Assembly (NCBI GenBank): GCA_013042375.1
Contig: JABDQH010000006.1
Coordinates: forward strand, 1 to 53,198
From: Woeseiaceae bacterium
GTDB lineage: Bacteria; Pseudomonadota; Gammaproteobacteria; Steroidobacterales; Woeseiaceae
Reading direction: 5' to 3'
DNA length: 53,198 nucleotides
Part shown: positions 46,609-53,198 of the stretch, piece after piece
Position numbering within the stretch: the stretch's first letter is position 1
How the letters are laid out: each line of letters opens with the position of its first letter
Translations under genes and position numbers: made by a program
The notes under the pieces: model-generated
Seen by the model: the letters and a program-made list of their open reading frames with translations, nothing else
Told to the model about the DNA's origin: nothing
Database searches by the model: none

Positions 46609-47280
46609 ATGACAGACAGAACCAGGGCGGCGCCACTGGCATTGCTTCTGGCGGTCCTCGCGACGACACCGGCGCTGGCGCAGGCGCCGCTGCCCGGCGG
46701 CCAGCGTTGGGACATCGCGCTCGAGGTCTCGTCGTGGCCCGCGCTGCGCGACCTGCGGCCGGACGTCGGCGGCACGTTCAAGGGCGCCGGGTTCGGCCTC
46801 GGCGGGGCCTGGCACCTTCCCGTGAAACAATTCGCGAGCAGCGAGCTCATGCTCGGCGTCGATGGCCTCATCACGGGGACCGACAGCAATATCGCCGGAT
46901 CGCTCGACGACGTGATGGCGCGGCACCTGTACGTGGGCGCCTCGGTCAAGTGGCTGTTCGGTGAGAAGCGCAACGTATCGCTGGACCTCGGCGGCGGTTA
47001 CCACGAAGTCGACCTGGCGCAGGTGGATGCCAATTACTGGAGTTCCTTCGAACGCGAGCACTGGACCAGCCGGCGTGCAGGCGCCTATGTCGGCGCGACA
47101 TGGGACATTAGCGCGGGACGCGAGGGCAAATCGGGCGGCTTATCGCTCGGCTTGCGGGCACACTTTGTTGATTTCGGCCGTGTCTTCGATGAGGAACCGT
47201 TCGACCCGGTGCTCGGACCGGACGCCGGGGTGCTCGACGGGCCCGTCTACCTGCTGCGCATCGGCTACAGCGGGCGGTAG
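46609..47280 (+). CDS. Probable outer-membrane beta-barrel protein, unknown function
   Basis: 223 residues from ATG 46609. A cleavable signal peptide (MTDRTRAAPLALLLAVLATT, ending ALAQA) is followed by alternating short strands with aromatic and glycine girdles (GGTFKGAGFGLGGAWHLP, ARHLYVGASVKWLFGEKRNV, LDLGGGYHEVDLAQVDANYW, RAGAYVGATWDIS), and the final strand PVYLLRIGYSGR has the aromatic-rich C-terminus of small outer-membrane barrels. I do not recognise a named family. It sits between atpC and glmU, which are often adjacent. Its end overlaps the convergent lipoprotein gene by 16 bases. Confidence 0.78.
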   Translation: MTDRTRAAPLALLLAVLATTPALAQAPLPGGQRWDIALEVSSWPALRDLRPDVGGTFKGAGFGLGGAWHLPVKQFASSELMLGVDGLITGTDSNIAGSLDDVMARHLYVGASVKWLFGEKRNVSLDLGGGYHEVDLAQVDANYWSSFEREHWTSRRAGAYVGATWDISAGREGKSGGLSLGLRAHFVDFGRVFDEEPFDPVLGPDAGVLDGPVYLLRIGYSGR

Positions 47281-47759
47281 TTCCACGACCCGATGATACG
47301 GGTCTCGGGCTCGTGCCCCTTGAGATGCTCGCGGCGCCAGCGGTCGAAGCGCGCATGCTGCACCTCGGCCGGGACGCTCCAGTGACGGCGGCCGAAGTAG
47401 GCGACCGTGTATTCGTCGAGGAAGCCGGCCTTGCGTACCCGTAGCAGGGTGTCGAGATAATCGTCCGTGGCGTGCGCGTGTTCGTCGCGTTGTTCAACCC
47501 AGGTGTCGAGCAGGTGTTCGCGGGCAGTCAGCTCGCAGCCATAGTCGCTGTTGCGCGCCGGGTTGTCGCCGCCGACTTCCAGCTGGCAGGCGCTCTTGAC
47601 GAGGCTGTAGGTCACCCAGCTCTGCAGGGACGGGTCGTCGTCGGCCCAGGCACGTGGCGCAAGGAAGAAGGTGTCGCCGTCGGTCACCCCGTCCTTCGTG
47701 TAAATGGAGTGGTTGCAGGCGGCCAGCCCCAGCAGTGCTGCGATGAGGAGAAGACGCAT
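47265..47759 (-). CDS. Small lipoprotein, unknown function
   Basis: 164 residues from ATG 47759 (a TTG two codons earlier is possible). The signal MRLLLIAALLGLAAC ends in a lipobox LAAC, so the mature protein begins at a lipidated Cys; residue +2 is Asn, compatible with outer-membrane sorting. The mature part is polar, with two more cysteines (SACQLEV, DYGCELT) that could pair, and Arg/His-rich C-terminal helices (FDRWRREHLKGHEP). I cannot name a family. It lies opposite to and overlaps the barrel gene, and is divergent from glmU. Confidence 0.72.
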   Translation of the reverse strand: MRLLLIAALLGLAACNHSIYTKDGVTDGDTFFLAPRAWADDDPSLQSWVTYSLVKSACQLEVGGDNPARNSDYGCELTAREHLLDTWVEQRDEHAHATDDYLDTLLRVRKAGFLDEYTVAYFGRRHWSVPAEVQHARFDRWRREHLKGHEPETRIIGSWNYRPL

Positions 47760-47862
47760 GTGCAAGAGGATACGTCACAGCTCTTAACGAGACCTGAAGC
47801 AAGTTCGCACAAGCCGACTTCATGTATCATGCGCAGCCTGAGAATCAAGGAGTTAGCGGGTT

Positions 47863-49230
47863 TTGGGACTCTCGACCATCATCCTGGCGGCGGGCCAGGG
47901 GACGCGCATGCGCTCCGACCTGCCCAAAGTGCTGCAGCCGCTCGCCGGGCGACCGCTGCTCGGCCACGTCCTGGACTGCGCTGCGGTACTCGGGGCGGAC
48001 GACGTGTGCGTGGTTTACGGCCACGGCGGCGAGGCCGTGCGCGGCGAGTTCGCCGGTCACGAGGTGCGCTGGACCCTGCAGGCCGAACAACTCGGCACGG
48101 GACACGCCGTGCAGCAGGCGATGCCCGGGACGCCAGACGATAACCAGGTGCTCGTGCTGTTCGGTGACGTCCCGCTGCTGACGCCGGGAACCTGCCGGCG
48201 CCTGGTCGAGGAGACGCCGGCCGGCGATGTCGCCGTGCTGACCGTCGACCTCGACGATCCGACCGGCTACGGGCGCATCATTCGCGAGGGGACAAGCGTC
48301 ATGCGCATCGTCGAGGAAAAAGACGCCTCCACGGACGAGAAAGCCGTGCGCGAGATCAACACGGGCGTGCTCGTGTGCCCGGCGAAGAAGCTGCGCGCCT
48401 GGCTCGACGACCTGGGCAACGACAACGCGCAGGGCGAGTATTATCTGACCGACGTCATCGCGATGGCCGTCGCAGACGGCGTTACCGTGCACGGCGTCAA
48501 GGCCGACACCTGGACCGAGGTAATGGGTATCAACGACAAGAAACAACTGGCCGAGGCCGAGCGCGCTTTGCAGTCGCGGCGCGTCGACGAACTGATGCAA
48601 CAGGGTGTCGGCTTCGCCGATCCGGCGCGCGTCGACATCCGCGGCACGCTCACGTGCGGCAGGGACGTATTCATCGACGTCAACGCCGTGTTCGAAGGCG
48701 ACGTCGAACTCGGCGACGGCGTGACCATCGAGTCGAATAACCTCGTGCGCAACAGCAAGCTCGGCGCGCAGACGGTCGTGCATTCGAACTCCCATATCGA
48801 AGGGGCAACGACGGGCACGGCTTGCGAGATCGGGCCGTTCGCGCGCCTGCGTCCTGGCGCCGAGCTCGCCGACAACGTCAAGGTCGGCAACTTCGTCGAA
48901 GTGAAGAAGAGCACGATCGCCGACGGCAGCAAGGTGAACCACCTGACCTACATCGGCGACAGCGAGATCGGCAAGGACGTCAACGTCGGCGCCGGCACGA
49001 TCACGTGCAATTACGATGGGGCGAACAAGCACAAGACGACAATCGGCGACGGCGCCTTTATAGGCTCGGGCGTCGAGCTCGTCGCGCCCGTCAGCATCGG
49101 CCCGGGTTCGACCGTCGGCGCCGGTTCGACTATTTCCAAGGATGTCGACGACCACCAGCTCGTTTTCGAACGGGGCAGGCGAAAGACCGTGCCCGGCTGG
49201 ACGCGGCCGCAGAAAAAGGGAGCCAAGTAA
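47863..49230 (+). CDS. glmU: Bifunctional N-acetylglucosamine-1-phosphate uridyltransferase / glucosamine-1-phosphate acetyltransferase
   Basis: 455 residues (E. coli 456) from a TTG start with AAGGAG nine bases upstream. The uridyltransferase domain opens LSTIILAAGQGTRMRSDLPK, with QLGTGHAVQQAMP and GDVPLLTP. From ~250 on, left-handed beta-helix hexapeptides lead to the acetyltransferase site around YIGDSEIGKDVNVGAGTITC and NYDG. It makes UDP-GlcNAc for peptidoglycan and lipopolysaccharide. glmS follows with no gap, so both enzymes of the branch are co-translated. A weak -10 (TATCAT, 47825-47830) lies upstream. Confidence 0.97.
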   Translation: MGLSTIILAAGQGTRMRSDLPKVLQPLAGRPLLGHVLDCAAVLGADDVCVVYGHGGEAVRGEFAGHEVRWTLQAEQLGTGHAVQQAMPGTPDDNQVLVLFGDVPLLTPGTCRRLVEETPAGDVAVLTVDLDDPTGYGRIIREGTSVMRIVEEKDASTDEKAVREINTGVLVCPAKKLRAWLDDLGNDNAQGEYYLTDVIAMAVADGVTVHGVKADTWTEVMGINDKKQLAEAERALQSRRVDELMQQGVGFADPARVDIRGTLTCGRDVFIDVNAVFEGDVELGDGVTIESNNLVRNSKLGAQTVVHSNSHIEGATTGTACEIGPFARLRPGAELADNVKVGNFVEVKKSTIADGSKVNHLTYIGDSEIGKDVNVGAGTITCNYDGANKHKTTIGDGAFIGSGVELVAPVSIGPGSTVGAGSTISKDVDDHQLVFERGRRKTVPGWTRPQKKGAK

Positions 49231-51063
49231 ATGTGTGGAATCGTCGGCGCTGTCGCCGAAAGAAACATTGTCCCGATCCTGATCGAGGGACTGCGTCGCC
49301 TCGAGTACCGCGGTTACGATTCGGCCGGCGTCGCGGTCATCGATGCGGAGGGGGCGATCGGCCTGCGCCGCACGACCGGCAAGGTGGCCGAACTCGAGCA
49401 CAAGCTCGACAATGATCCGCTGCACGGCCGTATCGGCGTTGCCCACACGCGCTGGGCGACACATGGCGGCGTCACCGAGAGCAACGCGCATCCGCATTTG
49501 TCGGGCGGCCGCGTCGCCGTTATTCACAACGGCATCATCGAGAACTTCCAGGAGATCAAGGACGAGCTTCTCGCCAAAGGCTACGAATTCCAGTCGGAGA
49601 CGGACACGGAAGTCGCCGCGCATCTCGTCTACGATTACCTGCAGGGCGGAGACGACCTGCTGGGGGCCGTGGGCAAGGCCGTCAAGCGATTCAAGGGCGC
49701 GTACGCGCTGCTCGTCATCGACGCCGAGGACCCGGGTCGTATCGTCGTGAGCCGGGTTGCGAGCCCGCTCGTCATCGGCTTAGGTTTGGGCGAGAACTTC
49801 GTTGCCAGCGGCGCCCCGGCGCTGCTGCCTGTGACCCAGCGCTTCATTTTCCTCGAGCAGGGCGACATCGCCGAGATCAAGCGGGAGGAAGTACGCATCT
49901 TCGACGACCGCGGCGAGCTGGTCGAGCGTGAGGTCCACGAGACCAACTGGGACGCCGAATCGGCCGAGAAGGGGCCGTACCGGCACTACATGCTCAAGGA
50001 GATCTTCGAGCAGCCGAGCGCGCTGGCCGACACCCTGTACGGCCGCATCAACAATCACCAGGTGCTACCCGAGTCACTCGGGCCGCGCGCCGCCGAGATG
50101 CTCGACCGGGTCGAACACATTCATATTGTCGCCTGCGGCACGAGCTACCACGCCGGCTGCGTGGGCAAGTACTGGATCGAGGCGCTGGCGGGCGTACCCT
50201 GCCAGGTTGAGATCGCGAGCGAGTACCGCTATCGCCAGACCGTGGTGCCTGACAACACGCTGTTCGTGACCCTGTCGCAGTCGGGCGAGACCGCCGACAC
50301 GCTCGAGGCGCTGCGCATGGCCAAGCGTTCGAACTACATGGGCTCTTTGACGATCTGCAACAGCGCGCACAGCTCGATGGTGCGCGAGTCCGATCTCGTC
50401 ATGATGACCCAGGCGGGACCGGAGATCGGCGTCGCCAGCACCAAGGCGTTCACGACGCAGTTATTGTCCGTGTTGCTCGTGACAATGATGCTGGCGCGGC
50501 ATCGCGGCATGGAAGCGGCGCAGGAACGCGAGTTCGTCGGCCACATGTACCATGCTGCGACGGCGTCGGAGCAGGCGCTCAAGATGAGCGACGATCTCAA
50601 GTTGCTTGCCGAGGATTTCGCGGATAAGCATCACACGCTGTTCCTCGGCCGTGGCCCGATGTGGCCCATCGCAATGGAGGGTGCGCTCAAGCTCAAGGAG
50701 ATTTCATACATCCACGCCGAGGCCTATGCGGCGGGTGAGCTCAAGCACGGCCCGCTCGCGTTGATCGACGAGGACATGCCCGTCGTCGTCGTGGCGCCGA
50801 ACAACGAGCTCCTCGACAAGCTCAAATCCAACATGCAGGTCGTGCGCGCCCGCGGCGGGCAGCTGTACGTGTTCGCCGACCAGGAGTCCGGCATCGAGGA
50901 CGAGGAAGGTATGACGGTCATCCCGATGCCGCATGCGGACCGCCTCATCGCACCGATCGTCTACACGGTGCCGCTGCAGCTATTGTCGTATCACGTCGCC
51001 GTTCTCAGGGGCACCGACGTCGATCAGCCGCGGAATCTCGCCAAGAGCGTTACGGTGGAGTAG
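49231..51063 (+). CDS. glmS: Glutamine-fructose-6-phosphate aminotransferase (isomerizing)
   Basis: 610 residues (E. coli 609). The N-terminal glutaminase begins [12 protein letters not shown] with the catalytic Cys right after Met, and has HTRWATHGG and SETDTEV. Two SIS domains follow, with [20 protein letters not shown] and ASTKAFTTQ, and the C-terminus ends [11 protein letters not shown]. It commits carbon to amino-sugar synthesis. ATG directly follows the glmU stop. I see no glmS-ribozyme-like or sRNA leader here; in E. coli control is by small RNAs acting on the glmU-glmS junction, which here is too short for that arrangement. Confidence 0.98.
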   Translation: MCGIVGAVAERNIVPILIEGLRRLEYRGYDSAGVAVIDAEGAIGLRRTTGKVAELEHKLDNDPLHGRIGVAHTRWATHGGVTESNAHPHLSGGRVAVIHNGIIENFQEIKDELLAKGYEFQSETDTEVAAHLVYDYLQGGDDLLGAVGKAVKRFKGAYALLVIDAEDPGRIVVSRVASPLVIGLGLGENFVASGAPALLPVTQRFIFLEQGDIAEIKREEVRIFDDRGELVEREVHETNWDAESAEKGPYRHYMLKEIFEQPSALADTLYGRINNHQVLPESLGPRAAEMLDRVEHIHIVACGTSYHAGCVGKYWIEALAGVPCQVEIASEYRYRQTVVPDNTLFVTLSQSGETADTLEALRMAKRSNYMGSLTICNSAHSSMVRESDLVMMTQAGPEIGVASTKAFTTQLLSVLLVTMMLARHRGMEAAQEREFVGHMYHAATASEQALKMSDDLKLLAEDFADKHHTLFLGRGPMWPIAMEGALKLKEISYIHAEAYAAGELKHGPLALIDEDMPVVVVAPNNELLDKLKSNMQVVRARGGQLYVFADQESGIEDEEGMTVIPMPHADRLIAPIVYTVPLQLLSYHVAVLRGTDVDQPRNLAKSVTVE

Positions 51064-51155
51064 TACGCTCGCTCACCGGCGACAAGCATGGCCCGGAACC
51101 GGACCCTGCTCGTGTGTACATGGCGTCATTCGCCGTTAATGCGTCCGGTACTGCG

Positions 51156-52970
51156 CTACGTAGCCAGCTGCGCGGCAATCCAGCGATCGACCTCAGCCTC
51201 GAGCACGAACAGCGGCAACGAACCGTTGGTCAGTACAAGGTCATGGTAGGCGCGTACGTCAAAGCGATCGCCTAGCGCTTCTTCGGCGCGGTTGCGTAGC
51301 TCGCGAATCTTGAGCTGGCCAATCTTGTAGGCCAGGGCCTGCGACGGAATTGCGATGTAGCGCTCGACCTCGGCCACCACGTCGGTGTCGGTAATCGGTG
51401 AGTTCGCGGCCATATACTCGATGGCCTCCTCGCGGGTCCAGCCAAGCGCATGTATGCCGGTGTCGACGACGAGCCGGTTGGCACGCCAGATGTCGCCGAA
51501 CAGCGAGCCGAAGTATTGCAGCGGGTCGGTATAGAGCCCCATTTCCTTGCCGAGCGACTCGGCGTAGAGACCCCAACCCTCCCCGTAGGCCGTGTAGCCG
51601 CCGAAGCGACGAAAAGCAGGCAGTTCTTCGACTTCCTGGGCAACCGAAATCTGGAAGTGATGGCCCGGGTTCGCCTCGTGAATCGACAACGACTCCATGA
51701 ACCATTTGGGCCTTGCAGGCAGGTCGTAGGTATTGACGTAGAAGATGCCGGGACGAGACCCGTCAGGGGTACCCGGGAAATACTGCGCGGCTGCCATTGA
51801 CTTGGCGCGGAACGGCTCGACGGCCTTGATCACGTAAGGCGCCTCGGCGAGCGTGCCGAAAAGTGCCGGCAATTTAGGGTCGATGGTATTTCGCAAGTCA
51901 TCGTAGGCCTGCAGGATTTCCTCCTCGGACTGGAAGTGAAACAGTGGGTCGTCGCGCAGGTAAACGAAGAATTCCTCCATCGATCCTTCGAAACCGACTT
52001 CATCCCGAACCCGCTCCATCTCCGCGTATATGCGCTCGGCTTCCCGCTTGCCGATCTCGTGAATCTCCTCGGGCGTATAGTCGGTGGTCGTGGACTCGCG
52101 CACCATGAAGGCGTAGTAATCCTTGCCGCCGGGGCTGTCCGACTGACCGACCGTGCCGCGCGTGTGCTCCATGTAGTCGTTGACGACGTAGTCGTGCAGC
52201 TTCTTATAGGCGGGTACCAGGACATTCATAATGTGAGCCCGGTACGCGTCTTCGATACGGCTGCGGTCCTCGTCCGAGAAAGACTCCGGCATGCGGGCAA
52301 CGGGACTCCAGAACGCGCTTTGATCGGGGCTCTCGACGAGCTGCGCCGCGAGCTGCGGCAAGGTCTTTTCCATGAGTACCCGCGGTTGCACAACGCCCAG
52401 TTCGATGCCTTCGCGCATCTTCGCGACCGAGAGGTCAACGTGCCGTACAAAACCACTCGATCGCTTGATCCAGTCGTCATAGTGCTGCGGCGTTTCAAAC
52501 GGCTGCCCCACCGCACCCGAGCCCAGCATGGGAAGGAAATTCGCCACGCTGAACATCTGGTTGATCGGCGTCAGCGACTCGTAATCGTTGTACCCCTGGT
52601 CTTCCCGCTCGATAGCATTCTCGCGGTCGAACTTGAAGATCTCGTAGTTGAGCCGGTCCTGCCCGTCGAGCAGCTGCACGTCGTACTCGTTGAGGCGTGC
52701 AAGGTAACGAGTGTGCAGCTCGTACATGGCCTCGGCATATTCGTCCGAGAGAAAATCGTGCGGGCCCCACTGGTCATTAAAGCGATGGTCGCCCCGGAAC
52801 GTTGCGAAGATCGGATTGAGCGCGAGCAGCTCCTCGTCATACTCGTGGTAAAGCTGATTCAGCTCGGCGACGATATCGACGTCGGGCTCGTCTACCGGCT
52901 CGGCAGATCGCTCGCATGCGGCGAAGCCAAACACGGCCGTGATCAGGAGTGCACGTGCTACTCGATTCAT
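51156..52970 (-). CDS. DUF885 family lipoprotein, probable metallopeptidase
   Basis: 604 residues. The signal MNRVARALLITAVFGFAAC has a FAAC lipobox. The mature chain is mainly helical, with the family region ESLSIHEANPGHHFQISVAQ (a HExxxGHH-like variant of a zinc site), GYTAYGEGWGLYAESLGKEM and YKIGQLKIRELRNRAEE. DUF885 proteins are thought to be M32-like dipeptidases or carboxypeptidases, but evidence is thin. Its stop lies 92 bases from the glmS stop in convergent orientation; nothing of note is visible in that gap apart from short stems. Confidence 0.88.
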   Translation of the reverse strand: MNRVARALLITAVFGFAACERSAEPVDEPDVDIVAELNQLYHEYDEELLALNPIFATFRGDHRFNDQWGPHDFLSDEYAEAMYELHTRYLARLNEYDVQLLDGQDRLNYEIFKFDRENAIEREDQGYNDYESLTPINQMFSVANFLPMLGSGAVGQPFETPQHYDDWIKRSSGFVRHVDLSVAKMREGIELGVVQPRVLMEKTLPQLAAQLVESPDQSAFWSPVARMPESFSDEDRSRIEDAYRAHIMNVLVPAYKKLHDYVVNDYMEHTRGTVGQSDSPGGKDYYAFMVRESTTTDYTPEEIHEIGKREAERIYAEMERVRDEVGFEGSMEEFFVYLRDDPLFHFQSEEEILQAYDDLRNTIDPKLPALFGTLAEAPYVIKAVEPFRAKSMAAAQYFPGTPDGSRPGIFYVNTYDLPARPKWFMESLSIHEANPGHHFQISVAQEVEELPAFRRFGGYTAYGEGWGLYAESLGKEMGLYTDPLQYFGSLFGDIWRANRLVVDTGIHALGWTREEAIEYMAANSPITDTDVVAEVERYIAIPSQALAYKIGQLKIRELRNRAEEALGDRFDVRAYHDLVLTNGSLPLFVLEAEVDRWIAAQLAT

Positions 52971-53084
52971 TGTTTAGTTCCGGGGTTCTCGTCAGGCAGT
53001 CAGCCGATACTACCGATCGCCAACCTGAAATGCAGCACGATAGACCAGGCGAACTTCTGCTTTCGGCCACTAGCGGTCAGTAGC

Positions 53085-53198
53085 GACCACGCCTAAATAA
53101 GTGAGTTACGCTTTTTTCCAGAATAGATAGTAATGAAAATAGCGGTGTTCCATATCATTCAACCTCCCATAAAGTATAGATAATTGCGCCAGGTGCAG
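53085..53198. other. AT-rich non-coding tail at the right edge
   Basis: After the DUF885 start the sequence turns AT-rich (e.g. TAAATAAGTGAG, GAATAGATAGTAATGAAAAT). A 16-codon frame from ATG 53133 exists but has no support. This may be the promoter region of DUF885 or the edge of a different segment; it cannot be resolved inside the window. Confidence 0.4.

Noticed and set aside
51064..51155. Terminator between glmS and the DUF885 gene
   Set aside because: Only short imperfect stems and no T-run are visible; not strong enough to call.
53133..53183. Short ATG frame in the AT-rich right edge
   Set aside because: Only 16 codons, without ribosome site or recognisable product.

Overview
This 53.2 kb window is a GC-rich chromosomal segment from a gammaproteobacterium and includes the replication-origin neighbourhood. 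Evidence: the run recF-dnaN-dnaA (minus strand) divergent from rpmH-rnpA-yidC-mnmE, followed further on by mnmG, rsmG-parA-parB, the complete F1Fo ATP synthase operon atpIBEFHAGDC, and glmU-glmS. FxxELRRRNVF-type membrane domains, many secreted peptidases and abundant REP-like palindromes suggest a free-living, peptide-using lineage (Chromatiales/Woeseiaceae/Xanthomonadales-like). The exact family cannot be fixed from the sequence alone.

Layout. 1-8 kb: origin core. An AT-rich stretch with four DnaA-box-like sites lies between dnaA and dnaN, and one further perfect box lies between dnaA and rpmH. rnpA runs straight into yidC, with no yidD. An alpha/beta-hydrolase/OsmC fusion sits between yidC and mnmE. 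8-14.5 kb (minus strand): a tightly packed five-gene unit of secreted TAP-like hydrolase, ABC ATPase, ABC-2 permease, a membrane-anchored M16 protease with an unusual N-terminal domain, and a secreted M16 homologue that lacks the zinc motif. 14.7-21.6 kb: mnmG and a four-gene oligopeptide importer with a fused OppDF ATPase. 21.6-26.3 kb: a solo REPIN, a DUF945 protein, a dihaem cytochrome c4-like protein, a metallo-beta-lactamase protein that appears to start at CTG, an AcuI-like reductase and a small membrane protein. 26.4-32.9 kb: a six-gene overlapping operon RDD / SpoIIM-like / DUF4129 / DUF4350 / MoxR / DUF58, the best candidate here for a poorly described system. 33-37.3 kb: a secreted S9 peptidase, rsmG, parA, parB. 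37.3-38.1 kb: a REP-associated tyrosine transposase (RAYT) between inverted REPs that abut the stop codons of both neighbours. 38.1-39.3 kb: a degenerate EAL protein. 39.4-46.6 kb: ATP synthase operon behind a strong sigma70 promoter, with a REP between atpE and atpF. 46.6-53 kb: an outer-membrane protein whose ribosome site lies in a hairpin, a lipoprotein, glmU, glmS and a DUF885 lipoprotein. The last ~110 bases are AT-rich and hold no supported gene.

How the genes fit together. The housekeeping part covers replication initiation and segregation (dnaA, dnaN, recF, parAB), tRNA wobble-uridine modification (mnmE, mnmG), membrane insertion (yidC), energy (atp) and cell-wall precursor synthesis (glmU, glmS). 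Compared with the compact ancestral order, mnmE/mnmG and mnmG/rsmG have been pushed apart by about 6.7 and 18.5 kb. Much of what was inserted deals with peptides: five exported or envelope peptidases/hydrolases and an oligopeptide importer. Two REP families sit at gene junctions, one mobilised by the local RAYT.

All calls come from reading the sequence and its translations; no database search was run.
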